Positions 8,795-17,123 of a stretch of DNA of 64,000 nt are shown piece after piece. Source of the DNA: Desulfonatronovibrio magnus. Its GTDB lineage: Bacteria; Desulfobacterota; Desulfovibrionia; Desulfovibrionales; Desulfonatronovibrionaceae. The DNA is taken from positions 27,307 through 91,306 of the forward strand of contig NZ_KN882177.1 in NCBI RefSeq assembly GCF_000934755.1, read 5' to 3'. Under the pieces are notes generated by a model. The model was not told where the DNA came from and made no database searches. It was given only the letters and a program-made list of their open reading frames with translations. The position numbers and the translations under genes are program-made. Positions within the stretch are counted from its first letter, which is position 1. Each line of letters opens with the position of its first letter.

Positions 8795-9772
8795 ATGAAC
8801 AAGATTCTTGATCAAAATGAAGTTGATGCTCTTTTGAGAGGGCTGACAGGTGGAGAAGTTGAAACTGAAACCGACATTCCTGATGATGATACAGGAGTGG
8901 TTGATTTTGATATCTCCAACCAGGACCGAATCATTCGTGGCCGAATGCCGGTTCTGGAAATTATCAATGACAGATTTTCCCGGCTTTCAACCAATGCCAT
9001 GGCCAATGCCATGCGCAAAAGAGTGGATGTGAATCCAATTTCTATTGATATGTCCAAGTTTGGGGACTTTATGCGTTCCCTTCCGGTTCCTACAAGCATC
9101 AACATCTTTAAAATTGATCCTCTGAGGGGCAATGCTCTTATGATCATTGATACCCGTCTTGTTTTTGCACTGGTGGAAAATTTTTTCGGGGGCGCCGGCA
9201 GCCAGCCCAAGGTGGAAGGTAGAGATTTTACTCCTATTGAGCAGAGCATTGTCATTAAAGTAGCCAAGATGCTTCTGGCTAACCTCGAAGATGCCTGGCG
9301 CCCGGTCCATGAGGTGGGAATCGAACTCAGCCGTTCTGAAGTCAATCCTCAGTTCGCTACTATTGTACCACCCAGTGACGTGGTGGTTGTGGTCAGTTTT
9401 GAAGTGGAACTGGAAAACGCCATTGGTTCTCTTGTCATCTGTCTGCCTTACGCCACTATTGAGCCTATCAGGTCCAAACTTTACGCTTCATATCAGTCTG
9501 AAAGACTTGAGGTTGATCATGCCTGGCTGACAAGATTTAAAGAAAGACTTATGGAGATACCAGTTAATTTTGATGTGACCATAGGCAAGACTGAGATAAC
9601 TGGAAGACAGCTTTTGAATATGGAGATTGGGGATATTCTGGTTCTTAACACTGATGAGGAAGATCTTTTGCCTGCCAAGGTACAGGGTGTTGTCAAATTT
9701 CATGGCATTCCAGGGTTTGTAAAAGGAAGCAAGGCCTATCAGGTGATACAGGAAGAAGAGACCAATTTTTGA
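8795..9772 (+). CDS. fliM: Flagellar motor switch protein FliM
   Basis: The 325-residue protein has the canonical N-terminal CheY-P-binding peptide (ILDQNEVDALLRGL). A middle CheC-like domain (residues about 45-230) follows, with the GGAG motif at residues 131-134 (in FFGGAGSQPK). The C-terminal SpoA domain (about 245-320) interacts with FliN. FliM is the C-ring protein that transmits chemotaxis signals to reverse rotation. The length is typical of the family. Confidence 0.96.
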   Translation: MNKILDQNEVDALLRGLTGGEVETETDIPDDDTGVVDFDISNQDRIIRGRMPVLEIINDRFSRLSTNAMANAMRKRVDVNPISIDMSKFGDFMRSLPVPTSINIFKIDPLRGNALMIIDTRLVFALVENFFGGAGSQPKVEGRDFTPIEQSIVIKVAKMLLANLEDAWRPVHEVGIELSRSEVNPQFATIVPPSDVVVVVSFEVELENAIGSLVICLPYATIEPIRSKLYASYQSERLEVDHAWLTRFKERLMEIPVNFDVTIGKTEITGRQLLNMEIGDILVLNTDEEDLLPAKVQGVVKFHGIPGFVKGSKAYQVIQEEETNF

Positions 9773-9874
9773 TTTGTCAGTTATATTTAGTTGGTAGCCA
9801 TCTAAATTTTTTTAAATATAATTATAGTTGATTAGAAAAGGCACTTTTCGCCTGAATAACTTAGAGGAACAATT

Positions 9875-10426
9875 ATGAGTCAAGAAGATAAAAATGATGC
9901 TGAAGATCAGGATAAACTTGCTGAAGAATGGGCGGCTGCTTTGGCTGAGGGTGGTGATGACGAAGGCGATGAAAACGGTGCTTCAGACTCAACTTCCGAT
10001 GCCTCAGATGATCAGGCTCTGGCTGATGAATGGGCTGCTGCGCTTGCCTCGGAGGAAGAGGACAATATAAAGGAAGAGAACAAGCAGAAGAGTCTCGCTG
10101 CAGAAAGCAAGGAACCTCAATTCAAAGATATGACGGCTGAGGCCAAAAAAAAGCCGGAGGGCACCAAACGCGATCTAGATTTTATTCTTGACATTCCTTT
10201 GACAGTATCTGCCCAGCTTGGAAGCACTCAGCTTTTGATTAACGAACTGCTGCAGCTTGGTCAGGGATCTGTCATAGAATTGAATAAACTGGCTGGTGAG
10301 CCTTTAGAAATTCATGTAAACGGCAAGCTTGTGGCTCGGGGTGAAGCAGTGGTTATTAATGAAAAATTCGGGGTCAGGCTTACTGATATTATCAGCCCCA
10401 TTGAGAGGATCAAGCAACTTGGATAA
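9875..10426 (+). CDS. fliN: Flagellar motor switch protein FliN with long acidic N-terminus
   Basis: The C-terminal third (residues about 105-183) is a classical FliN/SpoA domain (DIPLTVSAQLG, LLQLGQGSVIELNKLAGEP, DIISPIERIKQLG). The first 100 residues are strongly acidic and contain a near-duplicate WAAAL segment (residues 15-25 and 49-60). The short E. coli FliN lacks such an extension. An AGAGGAAC ribosome binding site precedes the ATG. The 100-bp gap after fliM has no visible promoter. Confidence 0.94.
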   Translation: MSQEDKNDAEDQDKLAEEWAAALAEGGDDEGDENGASDSTSDASDDQALADEWAAALASEEEDNIKEENKQKSLAAESKEPQFKDMTAEAKKKPEGTKRDLDFILDIPLTVSAQLGSTQLLINELLQLGQGSVIELNKLAGEPLEIHVNGKLVARGEAVVINEKFGVRLTDIISPIERIKQLG

Positions 10427-10766
10427 TGCTGTAAATGGATCAATAGATATGGGCATGGCCGGTGTAAAAATGGCATCTGCCCTGCTGATTATTCTGGGGC
10501 TGTTGTTTCTTGGCTTTTATCTTCTTAAGAAATACGGACATAAGGCAGGGCTTGGCATTGGATCGGAAAGTATGCTTAAGGTTGTCAGTGCAGTAAGCAT
10601 AGGCCCCAAGAAAAGTGTAGTTGTGGTCCGCTTTTTGAATAAAGATCTGGTACTTGGAGTCACAGACTCTCAAATTAACCTCTTAACGGAGAGCCGGATC
10701 GATGAATACAAAGACCATAATTTCGCCAAGGTTTTGTCTGAAAAAACTGACACTGACAGTTCTTAG
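10419..10766 (+). CDS. fliO: Flagellar biosynthetic protein FliO
   Basis: About 115 residues, with one N-terminal membrane helix (ALLIILGLLFLGFYLL) and a small cytoplasmic domain containing VVSAVSIGPKKSVVVVRF, the FliO hallmark. FliO helps assemble the FliP pore of the flagellar type III export gate. The likely start is the TTG at 10419, which overlaps the fliN stop and has GAGAGG 8 nt upstream; the ATG at 10449 is an alternative. The 3' end overlaps the fliP start by about 65 nt, consistent with translational coupling. Confidence 0.87.
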   Translation: MDNAVNGSIDMGMAGVKMASALLIILGLLFLGFYLLKKYGHKAGLGIGSESMLKVVSAVSIGPKKSVVVVRFLNKDLVLGVTDSQINLLTESRIDEYKDHNFAKVLSEKTDTDSS

Positions 10767-11487
10767 TCTGATAGTTTTCCTTCCTGCCGCCGCTTTGGCC
10801 CAGGAGCCCTTAGTTCCAACCCTGTCCATGCAGTTTTCCGGAGGGCAGGCTTCCCCGGAAAAGGTAGCTGTCACTCTGGAAATTATCTTCCTGCTGACCG
10901 TTCTGTCTGTGGCGCCAGCCATAGTTCTTACTGCTACCTGCTTTACACGTCTGGTTATTGTCTTTTCATTTATTCGTCATGCCATGGGCACTCAACAAAT
11001 GCCTCCCAACCAGGTTCTTGCTGCGCTGGCCATTTTTTTGACAGTGGCTATCATGTCGCCTGTGGGTACGCAGATCAATGATAATGCACTTCAGCCTTAC
11101 CTCAATGAAGATATTGATTACCGGGTGGCGCTAAGCAATGCAGAAGAGCCTTTCAGGGAATTTCTATTCAAACACACAAGGGAAAAAGACCTTTCAGTTT
11201 TTTATTCCATTACAGGTCATGATCGCCCTGAAACCAAGGATGATGTTCCCACAATGCTGCTGCTGCCTGCATTTGTGATAAGTGAGCTTAAAACAGCTTT
11301 TCAGATTGGCTTTATGATTTACATCCCGTTTCTGATACTTGATATGGTGGTAGCCAGTATTCTTTTGTCCATGGGTATGATGATGCTGCCTCCGGTTATG
11401 ATTTCCATGCCCTTTAAGGTACTGCTCTTTGTAATGGTGGATGGATGGAATCTGCTTGTTGGTTCGCTGGTTAACAGTTTTGCATGA
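10702..11487 (+). CDS. fliP: Flagellar export gate protein FliP
   Basis: The 261-residue membrane protein begins with a cleavable-type signal segment (LTVLSLIVFLPAAALA). It then shows the FliP core: TCFTRLVIVFSFIRHAMGTQQMPPNQVL, conserved in nearly all FliP/SctR proteins, and the C-terminal GMMMLPPVMISMPFKVLLF helix region. FliP forms the export gate with FliQ and FliR. GGAG lies about 10 nt upstream of the chosen ATG. The next gene, fliQ, is separated by 127 bp of tandem repeats. Confidence 0.96.
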   Translation: MNTKTIISPRFCLKKLTLTVLSLIVFLPAAALAQEPLVPTLSMQFSGGQASPEKVAVTLEIIFLLTVLSVAPAIVLTATCFTRLVIVFSFIRHAMGTQQMPPNQVLAALAIFLTVAIMSPVGTQINDNALQPYLNEDIDYRVALSNAEEPFREFLFKHTREKDLSVFYSITGHDRPETKDDVPTMLLLPAFVISELKTAFQIGFMIYIPFLILDMVVASILLSMGMMMLPPVMISMPFKVLLFVMVDGWNLLVGSLVNSFA

Positions 11488-11499
11488 CAAAGGGGGAAG

Positions 11500-11586
11500 G
11501 GAGAAGGCTGAAGGCTGAAGGTTGAAGGCTTAAAACTTAAAACTTAAAACTTAAGACTTAAAACTTAAGACTTAAAACTTAAAACA
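11500..11586. repeat. Tandem repeats between fliP and fliQ (AAGGCTG and AAAACTT heptamers)
   Basis: About four AAGGCTG/AAGGTTG units are followed by roughly eight units of AAAACTT/AAGACTT. The first type is the reverse complement of the TTCAGCC array at 21546-21615. Insertion inside an otherwise compact export-gate operon makes this a likely spot for length variation between strains. Confidence 0.92.
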
Positions 11587-11614
11587 AATAAACATATTAT
11601 CCTGGAGAATTAAA

Positions 11615-11884
11615 ATGACACCAGATTTTGTAATTGGATTCGCTCGTCAGTCCATTGAAACAACCCTGATGATTGCTCTGCCCATGCTGGGAGTGGGCAT
11701 GGTGGTGGGTGTGACCGTGAGTATAATTCAGGCGGCCACTCAAATTCAGGAGATGACATTAACCATTGTACCCAAAATTATCGCCATATTTCTTGTGCTG
11801 CTGTTTGCTTTTCCCTGGATTATGAATACGATGATTACCTTTACTACTAACCTGTTTCTGAATCTTCCCAACTATATTGGGTAG
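11615..11884 (+). CDS. fliQ: Flagellar export gate protein FliQ
   Basis: The 89-residue protein has two membrane helices with the family signature: VIGFARQSIETTL, then IIQAATQIQEMTLTIVPKI and a C-terminal LFAFPWIMNTMITFT helix. FliQ completes the FliP-FliQ-FliR gate. A CTGGAGAA ribosome binding site lies upstream. fliR, flhB and flhA, which often follow, are not present downstream in this window. Confidence 0.95.
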   Translation: MTPDFVIGFARQSIETTLMIALPMLGVGMVVGVTVSIIQAATQIQEMTLTIVPKIIAIFLVLLFAFPWIMNTMITFTTNLFLNLPNYIG

Positions 11885-11945
11885 CTTTATTAACCCTGCA
11901 GCGACATTTTTTGCTAATAGATGCCTCGACAACCGGGGACAGGCA

Positions 11946-11992
11946 CTTTTGCTGACTTTAACTGAAACAGCCGGACTGTCCGGCGGCAAAAG
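11946..11992. repeat. REP-like nested hairpin downstream of fliQ
   Basis: CTTTTGC (11946-11952) pairs with GCAAAAG (11986-11992). Inside lies a perfect GCCGGAC/GTCCGGC hairpin (11970-11984). It is preceded by GGGGACAGGCA, a string shared with the palindromic element at 39496-39592. It could act as a weak terminator for the fli operon but lacks a U-tract. Confidence 0.6.
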
Positions 11993-12005
11993 AGCCAGTT
12001 TCCTT

Positions 12006-12620
12006 CTAAGCAACTAAAACCAAATAAGCAATAAATTCAAAGCATTATGGTTTTGCCATACAGATTACTTGGGTCGCTTAGGCTCCCTCGTGGGTGACAG
12101 GTTTTCAGCAACTACATCCCTGTCAGCTCAGGTGTCATTGCGAGCGAGTCTTCGAGCGCGGCAATCTCTAACGTGTTAAGGCTGATTTTTTAGTTACTCA
12201 CACGTTCGGTCCCGGGCCGCCCGGGTGAGGAGCTTACAAGTAACTAAAACCAAATTATTAACAAAATCAGACGGTTATAGTTTTCACAATTTTAAGATTT
12301 TTACATATGATTGATTCTCAATTACCAGAAAAGTTCCGTCAAAGATGAGAGCTTTGCGCTTGGCACAGGGACTGTCCCTCGCTGTGTAAATTTTGTCATT
12401 AAAGCCAATTTCTTCCAGGGACCAATGCAGCATGAAACTTTTTAATAGTACCTCGCGGGGACTGTCCCAATTTCCAAATATGGGACTGTTCTTCAAGGTG
12501 GAGGCGGCTTCCAGCCGCCTTGAATTAAATAGCCTGCAGGCTGCAGGCTCCACTTTAAAGACAGTTACTCACAGATTAGGTCCCGGGCCGCCCGGCTGCG
12601 GGGCTTTTTAGTAACTTACT
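12006..12620. repeat. Dispersed repeat mosaic, inverted orientation (R4, R1, R3, R2, R1)
   Basis: Read on the minus strand this is R1-R2-R3 (12600 down to 12240) followed by R1-R4 (12238 down to 12006). It fills the gap between fliQ and cbiK and is the best inverted copy of the full R1-R2-R3 composite. The boundaries between composites are AGTAACTAAAACC-type strings. The last 30 bp before cbiK's stop are A-rich without a clear terminator. Confidence 0.85.
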
Positions 12621-12651
12621 CCTGAAACCCTTTCATAAAAAACAAAAAAAG

Positions 12652-13449
12652 TTAAAGACGGCCCATTATCTCTCGCAGATGATCAAGCCAGATTTCGTTA
12701 ATGTTTTCGAAGGAACCAAGGCCTTTCATAACAGCTTTTGCGTCAATGCCCATATTGCTCAGAACTGTAATCCATGAGTCTGTCTGCCTCCCAGCCATGT
12801 CATTTATGGCGTGTTCTCCAGCCACTACCATAAGTGGATAAAGGCGAGCCCTGGTGATTTTATTTTTTTGCAACAGAGGCAAAATTTCTTCTAAGCTGGG
12901 GGTGCCTTCAACTGCGCCTACAAAAATATTGGGATGGCAGAGCCAGAAGTGATATTGCAGGGCGGAATAGTAAACATTGGCAGGGTGGACACTGCCATGG
13001 CCCATGAGGATGATCGCTTCATCCTCGTGGACAGATGGAGAGATATTGTCCATCATGGCTGCGGCAAAGCGTTGAAGGTCCCTGCTGTGGCTGAGAAGAG
13101 GGTTGCCCAGAACAATTTTCTTAATTCCTTTGGGCAGTCCCTGGATGGCCCGACTGATCTGAATAAGATCATGGTGTTCAAGCCCGGGAATGATCAAAAG
13201 GGATTGCATGGCCACATGTTCCAGCCCATTTTCCGCCATGAGGCTTAAAGCCTGGACAGGAGAGTGTACAGGCTTTCCCTGATTTTTTAGTTTTTCCCTG
13301 ATGACTTGAGAAGTATAAGCCCAGTATATGGGGATATCAGGATAAACTTCGCGCACCTGTTGTTGGATATTGTCGTAAACGCTGTCCGCTCCTGGAACGG
13401 ATGTTCCAAAGGCGGTCAGCAAAATGCCTGTTTTATCAGGTTCAGTCAT
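12652..13449 (-). CDS. cbiK: Sirohydrochlorin cobaltochelatase CbiK
   Basis: The 265-residue protein starts GILLTAFGTSVPGA, the class II chelatase opening. It keeps the metal-binding residues of CbiK: His151 in LMGHGS, Glu181 in VGAVEGTPS and His213 in VVAGEHAINDMAG. It inserts Co2+ into sirohydrochlorin for anaerobic cobalamin synthesis and, in sulfate reducers, may also insert Fe2+ for siroheme. There is no signal peptide, so it resembles the cytoplasmic form rather than the periplasmic CbiKp of Desulfovibrio. A CTGGAG ribosome binding site precedes the ATG. Confidence 0.93.
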   Translation of the reverse strand: MTEPDKTGILLTAFGTSVPGADSVYDNIQQQVREVYPDIPIYWAYTSQVIREKLKNQGKPVHSPVQALSLMAENGLEHVAMQSLLIIPGLEHHDLIQISRAIQGLPKGIKKIVLGNPLLSHSRDLQRFAAAMMDNISPSVHEDEAIILMGHGSVHPANVYYSALQYHFWLCHPNIFVGAVEGTPSLEEILPLLQKNKITRARLYPLMVVAGEHAINDMAGRQTDSWITVLSNMGIDAKAVMKGLGSFENINEIWLDHLREIMGRL

Positions 13450-13594
13450 GAAATTCTCCAGATTAGGTTTCTAACTTGAGAGTTAAAAGTTAATGCGTCT
13501 TGAGTGAGTCTTCCAACGGGCGGTTGAAATATCTTTTTTGGGTTGTGGGCACAGTCCTCATTAGCATAAGAAAACTTAAGTCAATTCAGACAGC

Positions 13595-14206
13595 CTATTT
13601 TTTCTGTTCAACCTGCTCAAAACAGGGAATACACAGATTTTGTCCATCAAAGAGGCGTACCCGTGACTCCATGGTCATATCGCCACATGTTGCACATTTG
13701 TGACTTTCCATAATTTTGGCGGGCCGAGGAGGGGAGTTTTCAATCTCTTTCATGACAAACAGATCATCAAGATTGTGGTTCATAATTAATGATATCTGGT
13801 TCTGTCTCAAGGTTTTTAAACGCTCCTGTTCTTCCGGGGTCAGCTCTTGAGAGAGAGATTTTTTCATTAAAGAGCGCATTTCCTTCCTTTCTGGCCCAAA
13901 ACAGCCTTCCTTCAGGGTAATACGAAATGCCACCGGTTTTTCCTGATCATAAAAAGTGAAAGCAATTTTGCCAAAATCCTTGTGAATCAGATTGCCTTTA
14001 CCAAAAGTACATCCTGTTAAATATTGAATGGCATCCACAGCGCACATATCTGTTTCCACCACTGTCAAAAATTTGTCGCCTTTTGTGCGGTTCAGCTTGC
14101 GAAGAGCCAGCTCTGAGGCCCTTATGCCAATGCTTAGCCCGGGACAATTGTGTCCATGAAAGGAAATGGTGTCATTGATCAGTTGTTCATTAATTGTGCA
14201 GGCCAT
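13595..14206 (-). CDS. FmdE-family protein with C-terminal zinc ribbon
   Basis: The 203-residue protein opens with SFHGHNCPGLSIGIRASE, the metal-binding HGHxCPG motif of the FmdE (formylmethanofuran dehydrogenase subunit E-like) family. It continues with VETDMCAVDAIQYLTGCTFGKGNL, also conserved. A Cys4 zinc ribbon follows (CATCGD near residue 172 and CIPC near 193). Bacterial FmdE proteins cluster with molybdenum or tungsten cofactor genes and are thought to handle metals or cofactor, but no reaction is established. An AAGGAG ribosome binding site lies 6 nt before the ATG. The gene follows the same strand as cbiK with a 145-bp gap. Confidence 0.88.
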   Translation of the reverse strand: MACTINEQLINDTISFHGHNCPGLSIGIRASELALRKLNRTKGDKFLTVVETDMCAVDAIQYLTGCTFGKGNLIHKDFGKIAFTFYDQEKPVAFRITLKEGCFGPERKEMRSLMKKSLSQELTPEEQERLKTLRQNQISLIMNHNLDDLFVMKEIENSPPRPAKIMESHKCATCGDMTMESRVRLFDGQNLCIPCFEQVEQKK

Positions 14207-14405
14207 ATTTTCTCCTTATGTTTATGGTTGTATGCGCAACAAGATGGCAAGCGCGCAAATATGGGTTTACGCTCTGAAAGAAGATTTTAGATAATTTCAT
14301 CCGTCAGGTAAAGTTTGAAACAGCGCGTTATGTGTAAAGCGTTGGGAAGAGAGCTGGGTATGTAAAGGGCATGGCAGATCAATGTTGCCCTTGGGCTGAT
14401 TTTTT

Positions 14406-14998
14406 CTTATAAGCATCTCACCCGGGCGGCCCGGGACCGAACCTGTGAGTAACTGTCTTTAAAGTCGAGCCTGCATCCTGCAGGCTATTAAAGACCGGGC
14501 GGCTGGAAGCCGCCTCCACATTGAAGAACAGTCCCATATTTGGAAATTGGGACAGTCCCCGCGAGGTACTATAAAAAAGATTGATGCTGCATTGGTTCCT
14601 GGAAGAGATTTGCTTTGATGACAAAATTTACACAGCGAGGGACAGTCCCCGTGCCAGGCGCAAAGTTCCCATCTTTGACGGAACTTTTCTGGCAAATGTG
14701 CATCAATCATGAGCAAAAATCGTTAAAACTTGAAGGCTGTAAGTATCTGATTTTATTAGTAAAACGATTGTAGTTGCTTGTAAGCTCCTTCTCTGGGCGG
14801 ACCGGGACCGAACCTGTGAGTAACTTTAGGAGACGGTCACTTTCAAGGAAATTGTGACAGTCCCCCTCCGGGCTGTAAGCTTCCGGGCAGGAAGCTGTGC
14901 CAGGCGCAAAATTTCCATCTTTGACGGAACTTTTCTAACAAATGTGCATGAATCATAAGCAAAAATAGTTTTATTGTGAAAACTATAACATCTTCAAA
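14406..14998. repeat. Dispersed repeat mosaic with complete R1-R2-R3 composite
   Basis: This is the cleanest direct-orientation copy of the composite: R1 (14406-14452), R2 (14453-14540), R3 (14541-14783). A second R1 (14784-14826) follows, with an R3 variant carrying an internal insertion (CCTCCGGGCTGTAAGCTTCC) up to about 14998. R3 contains two GGGACAGTCCC palindromes about 100 bp apart. The adjoining 14207-14405, upstream of the FmdE gene, shows no feature I can name. Confidence 0.87.
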
Positions 14999-15055
14999 CT
15001 CCCAATGTCAGCTTATGCTTGCGTAAACAGTTCAGAACCTTATGATTAAAATTAT

Positions 15056-16858
15056 ATGATTAAAATTATAATTATTTGTTTTTTTTCATTCTTTTTTTCT
15101 TTTTCCGCTTTTGCACAGGAAAACGATATTCCAGGCATGGAAATCTCCTCGAAGGGCATTTCTTATACTGTTGTTTTTACGGGAGAAATGAGCTCTCGCA
15201 TCAGACAGGTGTTAAACCAGGTTTCTGAAACGGTTACCTTGAAAAATCGGCCTCCCATGACCGAGGCTCAGTTGCGCAGAAGAGCAGAGCATGATCTTGA
15301 TGAGTTTACCAGAGCGCTGCGGTCATTTGGATATTACAGGTCATCAAACAAATATTTTATTAATACAACCCAAAGTGGCAAGGAAGTGGAGTTCAGCATA
15401 GATACCGGACCGGCCTATGTTATCCGCAATGTTCATATAAACAACATCTGTCCTGAAATGACTCCGCTTCCGGAAATACCTTCCATGGAAAGTCTTGGAC
15501 TGACTGCAGGAAGCTCCATTGAGTCAGCCAAAGTGCTCAGTGCCCGTCAAGTTATAATGAGGTCAGCCAGAGCCCATGGATTTCCATTTCCATTCGTTGA
15601 ACTGGGAGAAGTGCTCATAGATCATAAAGAGCAAATTGCAGATATCGTGTATAATGTTGATCCAGGTCCCAGGGCAGTTTTCGGAGAAACAGAGATTCAG
15701 GGATTGAGCAGGGTGAAACCTGAATATGTGTATGAAAAAATCCCCTGGGAAAAAGGCAAGCCTTTCTCTGCTCCCCAGCTTAATGAGCTGCGGAGAAAGC
15801 TGACCGGAACAGGGCTTTTTGCCACTGTTGATGTTGGTCATGCCCAGGAGCTTGATGAAGATGGCAGTTTGCCCATGTATATTCAGGTTAACGAGCGCAG
15901 GCCCAGAACTGCAAGGGCAGGAGTTGGCTATCAGACAGATATTGGTCCAGAGCTGAAACTTGGCTGGATGCACAGAAATTTGCGCGGTAAAGGGGAAAGG
16001 CTTGAGTTTGATCTTGGAGTATCAGATGTTCAGCGCATTGTAGAGGGAACTTATACAATTCCATCTTTTTTTCATCCTGACCAGAACCTGGTGCTCAAGG
16101 CCGGGTTGGATGATGAAAGCAAGGATGCATATGACTCAAGAAGTGTTTATTCCTCTGCCATGGTAGAGAGAAGATTTAGTGAACAGCTTTCTGTTGGAGC
16201 AGGAGTAGGATACAGGGCCGCGCAAGTAAAGCAGTTCGGGGAAACCACTGATTTAAGGCTGGCGTTTTTTCCTGCCACTGTCACATGGGATGGGCGCGAT
16301 GATATATTGAATCCCGGGACAGGGATAAGAGCCAATGTCAGGCTTACACCATTCATTGATACCCTTGATTCAAAAACAAGGTTTATCAAAAGTTATGCCA
16401 GCCTGAATACCTATCTTGAGATTCTTGACGACAAAAGGCTGGTGCTGGCCGGGCGCGGAGCATTGGGAGCCATTAATGCTGAAAGCAACTCAAAAGTACC
16501 GCCTGATGAAAGGTTTTATGCCGGGGGAGGGGGTTCTGTTCGTGGTTACTCATATCAAAGTGCCGGCAGAATGACAGACAAAAAACCTGTGGGCGGATTA
16601 TCGCTGGCAGAATTAAACGCTGAAATCAGACTGAAGCTGGCTCAACGTCATGGTCTGGTGGCTTTTGTAGATGGAGGGCGGGCTTTTGATTCTTCATACC
16701 CGGATTTTGATCAACGACTTTTCTGGGGTTATGGTGTGGGATACAGATTTTTTACTGATTTTGGTCCCATTCGTGCTGACATAGCATTTCCTCTGAACCG
16801 CAGAAAAGGGGTTGATGACAGTTTTCAACTTTACATCAGTATTGGTCAGTCGTTTTAA
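15056..16858 (+). CDS. tamA: Outer-membrane translocation/assembly protein TamA (Omp85 family)
   Basis: The 600-residue protein has a signal peptide (hydrophobic residues 3-19, likely cut after AFA), then three POTRA-like repeats (about 30-270). A C-terminal 16-strand barrel of the Omp85 type includes RGYSYQSAG and DGGRAFDS and ends in Phe, as outer-membrane proteins do. With TamB it forms the TAM complex that helps insert or supply outer-membrane components. tamB follows 265 bp downstream. The start lacks a clear ribosome binding site, and the 14 bp just upstream duplicate the start region (15042-15055 versus 15056-15069). Confidence 0.92.
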   Translation: MIKIIIICFFSFFFSFSAFAQENDIPGMEISSKGISYTVVFTGEMSSRIRQVLNQVSETVTLKNRPPMTEAQLRRRAEHDLDEFTRALRSFGYYRSSNKYFINTTQSGKEVEFSIDTGPAYVIRNVHINNICPEMTPLPEIPSMESLGLTAGSSIESAKVLSARQVIMRSARAHGFPFPFVELGEVLIDHKEQIADIVYNVDPGPRAVFGETEIQGLSRVKPEYVYEKIPWEKGKPFSAPQLNELRRKLTGTGLFATVDVGHAQELDEDGSLPMYIQVNERRPRTARAGVGYQTDIGPELKLGWMHRNLRGKGERLEFDLGVSDVQRIVEGTYTIPSFFHPDQNLVLKAGLDDESKDAYDSRSVYSSAMVERRFSEQLSVGAGVGYRAAQVKQFGETTDLRLAFFPATVTWDGRDDILNPGTGIRANVRLTPFIDTLDSKTRFIKSYASLNTYLEILDDKRLVLAGRGALGAINAESNSKVPPDERFYAGGGGSVRGYSYQSAGRMTDKKPVGGLSLAELNAEIRLKLAQRHGLVAFVDGGRAFDSSYPDFDQRLFWGYGVGYRFFTDFGPIRADIAFPLNRRKGVDDSFQLYISIGQSF

Positions 16859-16991
16859 AGGACGAAACTATCACTACAACGCCAATTTATTTGAGCTGCT
16901 CCCTGCTTTCCTTAAAAAAGGCTAATGCGGGCTGTGCCCACAACCCAAATTAAACAAGAATTGTTCAGTTGCGGCTATATCTGGACTTTTC

Positions 16992-17014
16992 AGGCTGAAG
17001 GCTGAAGGCTGAAG
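16992..17014. repeat. Short GGCTGAA heptamer array between tamA and tamB
   Basis: Three GGCTGAA units, the reverse complement of TTCAGCC found in longer arrays elsewhere. Upstream, 16890-16952 holds a second dispersed string (TTTCCTTAAAAAAGGCTAA and a GCCCACAACCC segment) also found near 39590, 13540 and 59565. Confidence 0.85.
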
Positions 17015-17123
17015 AATTCAGATTTTGGACCTTATTGGTCTTGTGAGTGTTTAAAATTTTGATGTTTTTTACTACAGGATTGTGGCGGTAAGTTACTAAA
17101 ATATTGCCTTGAGAGTAATTTGG

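Noticed and set aside
14300..14350. GCGCGTTATGTGTAAAGCG as a molybdate (ModE/TunR-like) operator for the FmdE gene
   Set aside because: It is only weakly palindromic and unsupported by a second copy upstream of the other molybdenum genes.
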